Under the pieces are notes generated by a model. It was not told the DNA's origin, searched no databases, and saw only the letters and a program-made list of their open reading frames with translations. From the NCBI RefSeq assembly GCF_039523795.1, contig NZ_BAAAFZ010000038.1:82519-146518 (forward strand): a stretch of DNA of 64,000 nucleotides, in the 5' to 3' direction. Source of the DNA: Craurococcus roseus (GTDB lineage: Bacteria; Pseudomonadota; Alphaproteobacteria; Acetobacterales; Acetobacteraceae). This document shows positions 37,322-45,161 of this stretch, in pieces. Position numbers and translations under genes: made by a program. Position 1 is the stretch's first letter. Every line of letters starts with the position of its first letter.

Positions 37322-38608
37322 ATGGAGCGGTTCTTCGGCCTGCGGGAGCGCGGCACCACCGCGCGGCGGGAGGCGTTGGCCGGCGCCACCACCTTCTTGA
37401 CGATGGCGTACATCCTCGCCGTCAACCCGCAGATCCTGGCGCAAGCCGGCATCGACGCGGGCGCCGCATTCGTCGCCACCTGCCTCGCGGCGGCGATCGG
37501 CTCGGCGCTGATGGGCCTGCTCGCCAACCTGCCCATCGCCCTGGCGCCGGGGATGGGGCTGAACGCCTACTTCACCTTCGCCGTGGTGCTCGGCGCCGGC
37601 GTGTCCTGGCAGGCGGCTCTCGGCGCGGTGTTCCTCTCCGGCCTGCTCTTCTTGGCCGTGTCGCTGCTGCGGGTGCGGGAATGGCTGGTGAACGGCATCC
37701 CGCTCTCGCTCAAGCTCGGCATCGCCGCCGGCATCGGCTTCTTCCTCGGCCTGATCGGGCTGCGCGCCATGGGCCTCGTGGTCGCCAATCCGGCGACGCT
37801 GGTGGGCCTCGGGCCGCTCGGCGCGCCGGCGACGCTGCTCGCCTGCGCCGGCTTCGTGCTGATCGCCGGACTCTCGGCGCGCGAGGTGCCGGGCGCCATC
37901 GTCATCGGCATCCTGGCCACGGCGGCGCTCGGCATCCCGTTCGGCCTCACCACCTTCAAGGGCCTGGTGAGCCTGCCGCCCTCGCTCGCGCCGACCTTCC
38001 TGCAACTCGACATCGCCGGCGCCCTGCAACTCGGCGTGCTCGGCATCGTCTTCACCTTTTTCCTCGTGGACTTGCTCGATAACACCGGCACCCTGATCGC
38101 CACCACGCACCGCGCCGGCCTCATGCGGCCCGATGGCTCCGTGCCGAACCTCGGCCGCGCGCTGATGGCGGACTCGGGCGGCGCGGTGATCGGCGCCGCG
38201 CTCGGCACGTCCACCACCGTCAGCTACATCGAGAGCGCGGCCGGCATCGGCGCCGGCGGGCGCACCGGCCTCACCGCTCTGGTGGTCGCGGCGCTGTTCC
38301 TGCTGGCGCTGTTCCTGGCGCCGCTCGCCGCCTCCGTGCCGGGCTTCGCCACCGCGCCAGCGCTGGTGTTCGTCGCCTGCCTGATGGCGCAGGCGCTGCG
38401 CGGCCTGCCGTGGGACGACGCCACCGACTACGTGCCGGCGGTGGTCACGGCGCTCGCCATGCCCTTCACCTTCTCCATCGCCACCGGCATCGGCCTCGGC
38501 TTCATCGCCCATGCCCTGCTCAAGGCCGTGGCCGGGCGCGCGGGCGAGGTGAGCGGCGCGGTGTGGCTGATCGCGGCGCTCTGCGCGGTCAAGTTCGCCC
38601 TGGGCTGA
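37322..38608 (+). CDS. NCS2-family purine permease (AzgA type)
   Basis: A 428-residue inner-membrane protein with about 12-14 hydrophobic segments. It begins MERFFGLRERGTTARREALAGATTFLTMAYILAVNP, the diagnostic N-terminus of AzgA-type guanine/hypoxanthine/adenine proton symporters. The substrate-site motif region GLNAYFTF and the second repeat STTVSYIESAAGIGAGGRTG are present. The ATG at 37322 is preferred over a GTG six bases earlier because GGAAGGGGG precedes it at the right distance. No purine riboswitch was recognised in the leader. Confidence 0.9.
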   Translation: MERFFGLRERGTTARREALAGATTFLTMAYILAVNPQILAQAGIDAGAAFVATCLAAAIGSALMGLLANLPIALAPGMGLNAYFTFAVVLGAGVSWQAALGAVFLSGLLFLAVSLLRVREWLVNGIPLSLKLGIAAGIGFFLGLIGLRAMGLVVANPATLVGLGPLGAPATLLACAGFVLIAGLSAREVPGAIVIGILATAALGIPFGLTTFKGLVSLPPSLAPTFLQLDIAGALQLGVLGIVFTFFLVDLLDNTGTLIATTHRAGLMRPDGSVPNLGRALMADSGGAVIGAALGTSTTVSYIESAAGIGAGGRTGLTALVVAALFLLALFLAPLAASVPGFATAPALVFVACLMAQALRGLPWDDATDYVPAVVTALAMPFTFSIATGIGLGFIAHALLKAVAGRAGEVSGAVWLIAALCAVKFALG

Positions 38609-38685
38609 AGCGGCCCGCGGCGCCGGCGGCTGCGCGCCGATAGCCCGGCGTCCGATGCTCCCCCGGCTAGGGAGGGAACCGCGCC

Positions 38686-39657
38686 ATGAAGCGCCGCAGC
38701 CTGATCGCCGCCACGGCCGGCGGCCTCGCCTCGCCTGTCGTCGCCCATGCCCAGGCGGGCTGGCCGGACCGGCCGATCCGCTTGGTGGTGCCTTTCGCCG
38801 CCGGCACCAGCACCGACATCATCGGCCGGCTTGTGGCGGCGCAGCTCTCCAGGGGTTCGGGCGGCGCCGCGGTGCCGGTGGACAACCGCGCCGGCGCGGG
38901 CGGCTCCATCGCCGCGCTGCACGTCGCGCAGCAGCCGCCAGACGGCGCCACGCTGCTGCTCAGCGCCATCGGCACCCACGCCGTCAACCCGCACCTCATG
39001 CGCGACCTGCAATACGACCCGATGCGCGACTTCACACCCCTCGTGGCGCACAGCCGGACGCGCATCCTGCTGGTGGTCCGCCCGCAGTTCGGGCCGCGTA
39101 CGATGGCCGAGTTCCTGGACCTCGCGCGCGCCCGCTCCGTTTCGGTCGCCTCGCCGGGCACCGGGACCACCGGCCACCTCGGCCACGCGCTGCTGACCAC
39201 CGCGACGGGCATAGAGATGCTGCACGCGCCCTACCGCGACGGCGGACGCGCCGTTACGGACCTGCTGGGCGGCCGCATCGACGCGATGTTCTACCACACG
39301 CAATTCGTGCGCCCGCACATCGAAGCCGGCGCGATGCTGGGCCTCGGCATCACCGGCCCCGGCCGCAGCGAGGCGTTGCCGGAGGTCCCCAGCATGGCCG
39401 AGGTCGGCCTGCCGCAAGTGGACGTCGTGGGCTGGTGGGCCGTGCACGGCCCGGCCGGCCTGCCGGCGCCGATTGTGGCGCGCGTCAACGGCGTGCTGAA
39501 CGCCGCCCTGCGCGAGCCGGAGACGCTTGCGGCTTTCGCCCGCAGCGGCGTGGAGCCGATGGGCGGCGCGCCCGCCGACCTCGGCGCCTTCGTGCGCCGG
39601 GAGCACGAGCGCTGGGGCGAGGTGGTGCGGCGGGCGCGGATGACGGCGGACGGTTGA
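38686..39657 (+). CDS. Bug-family (tripartite tricarboxylate transporter) solute receptor
   Basis: A 323-residue periplasmic binding protein. Residues 1-24 are a signal (MKRRSLIAATAGGLASPVVAHAQ). The mature N-terminus WPDRPIRLVVPFAAGTSTDIIGR and the ligand-loop segment VDNRAGAGGSIAA are the family fingerprint, and SPGTGTTGHL follows. The membrane subunits TctA/TctB are not adjacent, as is common for the many orphan Bug receptors of Betaproteobacteria and Acetobacteraceae. The ligand is unknown, usually a carboxylate. The AGGGAGG ribosome site precedes the ATG. Confidence 0.9.
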   Translation: MKRRSLIAATAGGLASPVVAHAQAGWPDRPIRLVVPFAAGTSTDIIGRLVAAQLSRGSGGAAVPVDNRAGAGGSIAALHVAQQPPDGATLLLSAIGTHAVNPHLMRDLQYDPMRDFTPLVAHSRTRILLVVRPQFGPRTMAEFLDLARARSVSVASPGTGTTGHLGHALLTTATGIEMLHAPYRDGGRAVTDLLGGRIDAMFYHTQFVRPHIEAGAMLGLGITGPGRSEALPEVPSMAEVGLPQVDVVGWWAVHGPAGLPAPIVARVNGVLNAALREPETLAAFARSGVEPMGGAPADLGAFVRREHERWGEVVRRARMTADG

Positions 39658-39675
39658 CGGCGGGGAACCCCGCCG
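39658..39675 (+). terminator. Hairpin directly after the Bug receptor gene
   Basis: CGGCGGGG (39658-39665), AA, CCCCGCCG (39668-39675) starts at the base after the stop codon. The stem is very stable but no T-run follows, so it is only a probable terminator or 3'-end stabiliser. Confidence 0.45.
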
Positions 39676-39783
39676 CTCCGGTCGGAAGCGCCGCACGCGG
39701 CCGCGCCCTGCGTCCCGGCCGATGGCCGAATGCGGCGCGTCCCTCCGCCCGTGCGACGGCGCGTGCGCGCCGCTTCCGGTCAT

Positions 39784-39805
39784 CGATCGCGCGGAGGCGC
39801 GATCG
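39784..39805. repeat. Strong perfect hairpin in a convergent intergenic region
   Basis: CGATCGCGC (39784-39792), loop GGAG, GCGCGATCG (39797-39805) is a perfect 9-bp stem, containing a CGATCG palindrome in each arm. It lies in the 283-nt gap between the convergent Bug receptor and nitronate monooxygenase genes. No T-run is attached. Otherwise I see nothing convincing in this gap: the readings through it are GC-rich shadows. Confidence 0.5.
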
Positions 39806-39940
39806 GGAGCCGTCGGGCGAGGCACGCCGACCGGACTGGGCGACCCCACGCCCACGCACGCCCCCGGCGGCCGCGCGGCGCCGCGGGGATTGCCGGGTCG
39901 ACGGGCGCTCCGCTCCGGCGGTGCCGGGCGCCGCGCCAGA

Positions 39941-41020
39941 TCAAGGCGACAACGCTTGCGCCCCGTCCCACAGCAGCCGCACCACGTCGCCCGCCGGCTC
40001 CGCGCGCGCCAAGGCGGCGCCCTGGCCCGCCCAGGCCTGCATGGCGCCGGCGTCGCCAGCCTTTTCCGCCGCCGCCCGCACAGCCCCCATCAGCGCCCGC
40101 TGCACCGGGTAGGGTGCGGCCTCGACGCCGCTGCCTGCCGCGAAGGCCTCCGTCACCCGGTTGCGGAGCCCGCGCGCCAAGCGGCCGCTGAAGGCCCGCG
40201 TCAGCACCGTGTCCTCCGGCCGCGCGCCGGCGAGCGCTTCGGCCCACCTGGGATGGACCGCCGCTTCCGGGCAGCGCAGGAACGCGGTGCCGGCCTGCAC
40301 CGCGCTGGCGCCCAGGGTCAACGCCGCCGCCACCCCGCGGCCGTCCATGATCCCGCCCGCGGCTATCACCGGCACCGAGACCGCGTCCGCCACCTGCGGC
40401 AGCAACGCGAACAGCCCGACCGTCTGCGCATCCGCCGCGCCCGGCTCGAAGGAGCCGCGGTGCCCGCCCGCCTCGGCGCCTTGCGCCACCACGGCGTCGG
40501 CGCCGGCCGCTTCGGCGGCTCGCGCTTCCGCCGCCGTGGTGGCATTGGCGAACCAGGCGATGCCGCGCGCCTTCAACTCCGCCGCGAAGTCCGGCGGGAA
40601 CAGGCCCATGATGGACGACACCGCCGGCGGCGCCGCCTCGAGGATGGCGTCCAACTGCGCGCCGAAGTCCGGCAGGAATGGGCCGGGGCCCGCCTCGGGC
40701 ACGGCGATGCCACCGCCCACGCGCGACAGCACGGCGCGCACCCGCGCCTCGTGCCCGGCGTCCCGCAATGGAGGCGGATCGGGAATCCACACGTTGATCT
40801 GGAAACCGCCGTTGCTGCGGCCCCGGAACTCCGCCGCCCAATCGCGGATGCCTTCCGGCGCGGTCAGCAACGCCCCCAGCGCGCCGAGCCCGCCCGCGTT
40901 GGCCACAGCGGCGGCCAAGGGCGCCGGGCTGGCGCCTGCCATCGGCGCCTGGAGGATCGGCGCGCGCAGCCCGAATCGGGCGCAGAAGGCGAGGGCGCGG
41001 TCTCGAGCGGCGGCGGGCAT
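39941..41020 (-). CDS. Nitronate monooxygenase family FMN enzyme
   Basis: A 359-residue TIM-barrel flavoprotein. The N-terminal RAPILQAPMAGASPAPLAAAVANAGGLG, the central AQGAEAGGHRGSF (FMN contact and the region of the active-site His) and IAAGGIMDGRGVAAALTLGASAVQAGTAFL are characteristic of class I NMO/2-nitropropane dioxygenases. These oxidise alkyl nitronates such as propionate 3-nitronate. The ATG at 41020 starts the barrel directly. It lies 101 nt downstream of the CoA-transferase gene on the same strand and could be cotranscribed. Confidence 0.9.
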   Translation of the reverse strand: MPAAARDRALAFCARFGLRAPILQAPMAGASPAPLAAAVANAGGLGALGALLTAPEGIRDWAAEFRGRSNGGFQINVWIPDPPPLRDAGHEARVRAVLSRVGGGIAVPEAGPGPFLPDFGAQLDAILEAAPPAVSSIMGLFPPDFAAELKARGIAWFANATTAAEARAAEAAGADAVVAQGAEAGGHRGSFEPGAADAQTVGLFALLPQVADAVSVPVIAAGGIMDGRGVAAALTLGASAVQAGTAFLRCPEAAVHPRWAEALAGARPEDTVLTRAFSGRLARGLRNRVTEAFAAGSGVEAAPYPVQRALMGAVRAAAEKAGDAGAMQAWAGQGAALARAEPAGDVVRLLWDGAQALSP

Positions 41021-41121
41021 GGATGGGCTGCCTTCTCCGGCGGCGTTGGCCGCCGAAGGTGCTCCGGGGCGGTGGCGCGAGCAACCGACCCGGTGTGCCG
41101 GCTGCCCCCATCCGCGCCGGG

Positions 41122-42354
41122 TCAGTCGCCGGCCGGCGCCCCTGCCAGCACCACCACACCCCGCGTCTCCAGGCCGCGCACTTCGTCCTCCCCGTAACCC
41201 AGTTCCGCCAGCACCTCCGCCGTGTGCTCGCCCAGGCGCGGCGCGTGGCGGCGGACGGAGGCGGGCGTCGCGGCGAAGCGCGCCGCCGGCCGCGGCTGGC
41301 GCAGCCGGCCCTCGGTCGGGTGCTCCGACACCGGGAACATGCCCACGGCGTCCAAGTGCGGGTGCGACGGCAGATCCTCCAAGCGGGTGAAGGCGGTGGC
41401 CGGGATGTCGAGCCGCTCGCACAGCGCCAGCCACTCGGCCGTGGTCCGCGCGCGGGCGATCCCCGCCACGGCGGCGTAGACCGCGCCGATGTTGGCGTTG
41501 CGCGTCGCCGCGTCATCCGTGCCGAGCGCCTCCACCAACTCCGGCCGCCCCGCCGCGGTGAAGAACGCCCGCCAGTGCGCGCCGGTGTAGGGGAGGAGGG
41601 TGATCCATCCGTCCGCGGTCCGCACAGGCTTGCGCTGGCGCAGCCGCTCGTAGCCCGGCGGACCGGCCGGCGGCTCGAAAGCCATGCCGCCCAGGTGCTC
41701 CACGCCGACGAAGGCGGCGAGCGTTTCCAGCATCGGCACCTCCACGAGTTGGCCCTCGCCCGTGCGCTCCCGGTGCAGCAAGGCGGCGAGCACGGCGGAG
41801 AGCAGCGCCATGCCGGTGATCTTGTCCGCGACCAGGCTAGGCACGAAGGCGGGCGGCCCGTCCTCGCCCCCGACCACGGCGGCCAAGCCGCTCGCGGCCT
41901 GGATGATCTCGTCGAAGGCGGGTCGCGCCCGGTGCGGCCCGTCCTGCCCGAAGCCGGTGGCGACAGCGTAGACGAGCCGCGGGTTCAACGCCGCGCAAGC
42001 CTCCCAGCCGAAGCCCAGGCGCGTCATGCCGGCAGGGCGGACGTTGGTGACGAGCGCGTCCATGCGCGGAAGGAGCCGCCGCAGCACCTCCGCGCCTTCT
42101 GGCGCCTTCAGGTCGAGGCAAAGGGAGCGCTTGTTGCGGTTCACCCCCAGGAAAACGGAGGCCATGCCACGGTGCCGGGACACGCCCGAGGCCCGCACGA
42201 GGTCACCCACCGGCGGCTCGACCTTGATGACTTCCGCGCCCCAGTCGCCCAAGGTCTGCGTGGCAAAGGGGCCGAGCACGACCCCGGTCAGATCCAGGAT
42301 TCGGATGCCCCGCAAAGGGCCGGTCGCCGCCGTCGCCGCACCATCATCGTCCAT
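41122..42354 (-). CDS. Family III (CaiB/BaiF) CoA-transferase
   Basis: A 410-residue protein with GPLRGIRILDLTGVVLGPFATQTLGDWGAEVIKVE at the N-terminus, the standard opening of formyl-CoA/carnitine CoA-transferases. The catalytic Asp is in RPAFDEIIQAASGL. A HLDAVGMFPVSEHP region in the C-terminal part is also typical. The enzyme moves CoA between carboxylic acids; the acids cannot be read. Some members activate glutarate, which would connect to gcdH at 25669, but there is no positional link. Confidence 0.9.
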   Translation of the reverse strand: MDDDGAATAATGPLRGIRILDLTGVVLGPFATQTLGDWGAEVIKVEPPVGDLVRASGVSRHRGMASVFLGVNRNKRSLCLDLKAPEGAEVLRRLLPRMDALVTNVRPAGMTRLGFGWEACAALNPRLVYAVATGFGQDGPHRARPAFDEIIQAASGLAAVVGGEDGPPAFVPSLVADKITGMALLSAVLAALLHRERTGEGQLVEVPMLETLAAFVGVEHLGGMAFEPPAGPPGYERLRQRKPVRTADGWITLLPYTGAHWRAFFTAAGRPELVEALGTDDAATRNANIGAVYAAVAGIARARTTAEWLALCERLDIPATAFTRLEDLPSHPHLDAVGMFPVSEHPTEGRLRQPRPAARFAATPASVRRHAPRLGEHTAEVLAELGYGEDEVRGLETRGVVVLAGAPAGD

Positions 42355-42406
42355 GCCGCCGTGCCCCCGCCCGTGCCGCGACGATAGGCGAGGGGAGGCG
42401 GGTGCG

Positions 42407-42625
42407 TCAGCCGGTCAGCGGCTCCGGCATCAGGCGGTAGTCGACGTAGTCCGGCGTCAGCAACAGGGCTTCCACCTCCGCCTCGTCGGCGTCGAACCAG
42501 CGCGCGTGGTCGCGGCTGAGCGTCCAGCGGCACTCACTCTTTTCGCCTTGGTCGTGGTAACCAGCGAAGTAGTAGACCGGGTCAGCCGGATCCTGGCTGA
42601 CGGCTGCGATGATGCGTTTGGCCAT
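42407..42625 (-). CDS. Small hypothetical protein
   Basis: A 72-residue soluble protein, not recognised. It begins MAKRIIAAVSQDPADPVYYF and has a hydrophilic, acidic C-terminal half (DADEAEVEALLLTPDYVDYR). It has one cysteine and many aromatic residues. The amino-acid composition is balanced and third-position GC is high, so it looks coding. An in-frame ATG at 42709 would add a Ser/Ala/Gly-rich stretch and is less likely. The 202 nt upstream holds an unusual AT-rich island (42740-42789). Confidence 0.6.
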   Translation of the reverse strand: MAKRIIAAVSQDPADPVYYFAGYHDQGEKSECRWTLSRDHARWFDADEAEVEALLLTPDYVDYRLMPEPLTG

Positions 42626-42739
42626 GGTGCTGCCCCGTCCGAGGTTCGCTGCGCCACCGGGCGCCGACGCCGAATGTTGCGACATCGGTTCGATAACGCG
42701 CAATGCCATGCCGGTCCAGCGCGATCACAATTCCGAGCG

Positions 42740-42789
42740 CATATTTATTTTTGGGACGTTTCGTGTTTATGTTGCAAAATAAAAATATG
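42740..42789. repeat. AT-rich island forming an imperfect inverted repeat
   Basis: CATATTTATTTTT (42740-42752) and AAAATAAAAATATG (42776-42789) are complementary apart from a 2-nt bulge. The 50-bp segment is strongly AT-rich in a region otherwise above 70% GC. It lies between two leftward genes, upstream of the 72-residue ORF and downstream of the 41-residue ORF. It could supply promoter elements, act as a T-tract after the GC stem at about 42797-42822, or be a binding site for a MucR/H-NS-like silencer. Confidence 0.55.
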
Positions 42790-42827
42790 CTGCCCGCTTG
42801 CCGCCTCGCCCAGGGCGGCGGAACGCC

Positions 42828-42953
42828 TCACAAACGCACGGCGTCCGACCGGTAGAAGTCGCCGGCCGTGCTCTGGACTTCGCTGTTGAGGATGAAGGCC
42901 GCCCCTGTCGCCAGGGCCGCGGCCAACAGCACCCCGGTGATGATGGCTTTCAC
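42828..42953 (-). CDS. 41-residue membrane-anchored or secreted small protein coupled to mobA
   Basis: A short ORF of 42 codons with the GTG start inside GTGA, overlapping the mobA stop by 4 nt. A GAAGAGGG ribosome site lies about ten bases upstream, inside the mobA 3' end. The protein is VKAIITGVLLAAALATGAAF followed by ILNSEVQSTAGDFYRSDAVRL: one hydrophobic helix after a Lys, then a polar tail. It could be a single-pass membrane peptide or an exported peptide. The function is unknown. Translational coupling to mobA and fdhD suggests a link with molybdenum-cofactor enzymes, but that is inference. Confidence 0.65.
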   Translation of the reverse strand: MKAIITGVLLAAALATGAAFILNSEVQSTAGDFYRSDAVRL

Positions 42954-43621
42954 GGCGGTTTTTCCCTCTTCGATCCTTCTTCATTCCCTATGGGCACGCC
43001 GTTGGGCCGCCGCAAGAGAATGCGCTCCGCCGTTGCGAGGTCGTCCGGCGCGTTGGCGTTGAAGAACGGGTCCACCGGCGCGGCCGGCCACCCCTCCACG
43101 GCGCAGCCGAAGCGGGCGGTCCAACGGTCGATCTTGCGCTCTCCCCCGGCCAGCGCGTCCCGGAGGGCGGACCTGAGCGATACCGGCCAAAGCCCGACCG
43201 GCGGGTGCGTCCGGCCCTCCGTGGCGGCGCAAGCCAGCGGTGCGCCGTCCCGCTCCCGCGCGGCGTGCAGCCTTTCCGCCAGGTCGAAGGGCAGGAAAGG
43301 GCAGTCGCCGGGCACGGTCAGCACCCAGGGCAGCTCCGGCCGCCGCTCCGCCGCCCAGTCGAGCGCCGCCAGCACGCCGGCCAGCGGCCCCGGGTTGTCC
43401 GGCACCCCGTCCGCTACCACGGGCAGGCCGTAGTCGGCGAAGCGCCCCGGGTCGCCGTTCGCGTTCAGCACCACCGACGCCACCTGCGGCGAAACCCGGT
43501 CCAGCACGTGCCGCAGCAGCGGCCGACCGGCCAGGCGCCGGAGCGGCTTGTCGCCGCCGCCCATGCGCCGCGCCAGCCCGCCGGCCAGCACCGCCCCCAG
43601 CGTGTCAGCCCGCGGCGCCAT
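42950..43621 (-). CDS. mobA: Molybdenum cofactor guanylyltransferase MobA
   Basis: A 223-residue nucleotidyltransferase. The GTP-binding N-terminus is AVLAGGLARRMGGGDKPLRRL, the second motif is LTVPGDCPFLPFDLAERL with the metal-binding Asp, and a C-terminal FFNANAPDDLATAE is typical of MobA. It attaches GMP to Mo-molybdopterin to form the MGD cofactor used by formate dehydrogenases and related enzymes. It overlaps fdhD by 17 nt, and its stop overlaps the GTG of the small protein gene. The order fdhD-mobA is common in bacteria with MGD-dependent formate dehydrogenase, which itself is outside the window. Confidence 0.93.
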   Translation of the reverse strand: MAPRADTLGAVLAGGLARRMGGGDKPLRRLAGRPLLRHVLDRVSPQVASVVLNANGDPGRFADYGLPVVADGVPDNPGPLAGVLAALDWAAERRPELPWVLTVPGDCPFLPFDLAERLHAARERDGAPLACAATEGRTHPPVGLWPVSLRSALRDALAGGERKIDRWTARFGCAVEGWPAAPVDPFFNANAPDDLATAERILLRRPNGVPIGNEEGSKREKPP

Positions 43622-44522
43622 CGGAGCCCGCCGCTTCGGCCTCGCGCGAGTTCTTCCGCCAGTGCTTCGCGCTCTCCTCCTCCACGTAGCGGAGGTCGGC
43701 GTCGAACACGATGCGGTCTTGCCCCGCCAGCGCCAGGAACCGCCGCCCCTTGCAGCGGCCGATCAACGTCAGCCCCGCTTGCCGGGCCAGCTCCACCCCC
43801 CAAGCGGTGAAGCCGCTGCGCGAGACCAGCACCGGGATGCCCATGCGGACGGTCTTGATCACCATCTCCGAGGTGAGGCGCCCGGTGGTGTAGAAGATCT
43901 TGTCGCCCGGCGCCGTGTCGTGGCGGAACATCCAGCCAGCGATCTTGTCCACCGCGTTGTGCCGGCCGACGTCCTCCATGTAGACCAGCGGCCGGTCCCG
44001 CTCGCACAAGGCGCAGCCGTGGATGGCGCCCGCTTCCAGATAAAGCGTCGGCAGGGTGTTGATCCGGTGCAGCAAGCGGTACAGCCAGGAGGTTCGCACC
44101 TCCGCCTCCGCCGGCAACCGCGCCGACTCGAAATCCTCCAGGAGGTCCCCGAAGGCCGTGCCCTGGGCGCAGCCGCTGGTGAGCGTCTTTTTGCGCAGCT
44201 TGGTCTCGAAGTCGGTGCGCGCCTCCGTCCGCACCACCACCACCCCGAGGTCGTCGTCGTACTCCACCCCGGTCACCCGGTCGCCGCGCTTCAGCATGTT
44301 TTGGTTGAGCAGGTAGCCGAGCGCCAAGTCCTCCGGCAGGTCGAGGATCGTCATCATGGTCACGACCTCCTGCCCGTTCAGATAAAGGGTGAGCGGACGC
44401 TCCACCGTGACGCTCGCCTCCACGAGGGCGCCGGTGTGGTCCACCCCCGAGACGCGCCGCGTCAGGCGCGGGTCCGAAGGGTCGGGCTGGACCAGCAGGG
44501 GCGGCGCTTCCATCCTTCGCAT
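43605..44522 (-). CDS. fdhD: Formate dehydrogenase accessory sulfurtransferase FdhD
   Basis: A 305-residue protein that moves sulfur from the cysteine desulfurase to the molybdenum of formate dehydrogenase. It has ERPLTLYLNGQEVVTMM, YLLNQNML, KIFYTTGRLTSEMVIKT and EDVGRHNAVDKIAG, all family hallmarks. The usual CxxC sulfur-transfer loop reads CAQG at 118-121, so only Cys118 is kept; a separate CALC pair is at 170-173. ATG at 44522 or 44513. It heads the leftward fdhD-mobA-small ORF operon and diverges from the LysM gene. Confidence 0.93.
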   Translation of the reverse strand: MRRMEAPPLLVQPDPSDPRLTRRVSGVDHTGALVEASVTVERPLTLYLNGQEVVTMMTILDLPEDLALGYLLNQNMLKRGDRVTGVEYDDDLGVVVVRTEARTDFETKLRKKTLTSGCAQGTAFGDLLEDFESARLPAEAEVRTSWLYRLLHRINTLPTLYLEAGAIHGCALCERDRPLVYMEDVGRHNAVDKIAGWMFRHDTAPGDKIFYTTGRLTSEMVIKTVRMGIPVLVSRSGFTAWGVELARQAGLTLIGRCKGRRFLALAGQDRIVFDADLRYVEEESAKHWRKNSREAEAAGSDGAAG

Positions 44523-44600
44523 GTGGCGCCCCGTGCCCCGCCCGGCAACCGCCGGCCCCGCGGCACGTTCCGCCGTCGACCAACAAAGGAGCGCCTAGCC

Positions 44601-45161
44601 ATGGGCCTGTTCAGCTTTCTCCGCGACGTGGGCGCCAAGCTCTCCGGCCACGGCGGGGCCTACTCCGCCCCGACCCCCGAAGCGCTGGCGAACGAGCTGA
44701 AGCGGCTCGGCCTGCCGGCGGACCAAGTGTCGATGGAGGTCGAGGGCGACACCGTCCACCTGTCCGGCAACGTGCCGGACGCCGAAACGCGCGAGAAGAT
44801 CGTGCTGGCCGTGGGCAACGTCGAAGGCGTCGGCAAGGTGGACGACGGCGGGCTCCAGGGCGGCGAGCAGACCGGCTCGCTCGCCGGCGCCATCGGCGGC
44901 ATGGCCCAGCTCCCGGCCGGCGCAGCCGGCACCAGCGCCGCTGGGGGCGCGGTGAGTGGGGCTTCGCCGCAACCGGTGGAGCAGGGGCCGGGCGGCTCGA
45001 TGTTCTACACGGTGCAGAAGGGCGATACGCTTTCCGCCATCGCCAAGAAGCAGTACGGCGACGCCAACGCCTACAACCGCATCTTCGAGGCCAACCGCCC
45101 GATGCTGGAACACCCGGACCGCATCTACCCGGGCCAGGTGCTCCGCATCCCGCCACGCTGA
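44601..45161 (+). CDS. BON-LysM domain protein (Kbp/YgaU-like)
   Basis: A 186-residue protein without a signal peptide. A BON domain spans about residues 25-80 (VSMEVEGDTVHLSGNVPDAETREKI), then a Gly/Ala-rich linker, and a LysM domain at 133-183 (YTVQKGDTLSAIAKKQYGDANAYNRIFEANRPML). The architecture is that of Kbp/YgaU, a cytoplasmic potassium-binding protein in E. coli. ATG at 44601 behind AAAGGAG. It is monocistronic, and no terminator was recognised in the low-information stretch that follows. Confidence 0.9.
   Translation: MGLFSFLRDVGAKLSGHGGAYSAPTPEALANELKRLGLPADQVSMEVEGDTVHLSGNVPDAETREKIVLAVGNVEGVGKVDDGGLQGGEQTGSLAGAIGGMAQLPAGAAGTSAAGGAVSGASPQPVEQGPGGSMFYTVQKGDTLSAIAKKQYGDANAYNRIFEANRPMLEHPDRIYPGQVLRIPPR

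Noticed and set aside
33566..38608. A 1680-codon rightward open frame covering the MFS exporter, Mpo1-like and histidine kinase genes
   Set aside because: Only the last 429 codons (37322-38608) match a protein family. The rest is Arg/Gly/Pro-rich antisense reading of three well-supported genes, a usual effect of high GC.
39722..41197. Long rightward open frame opposite nitronate monooxygenase
   Set aside because: Composition is the low-complexity Arg/Ala/Gly type and the opposite strand carries a clear family match.
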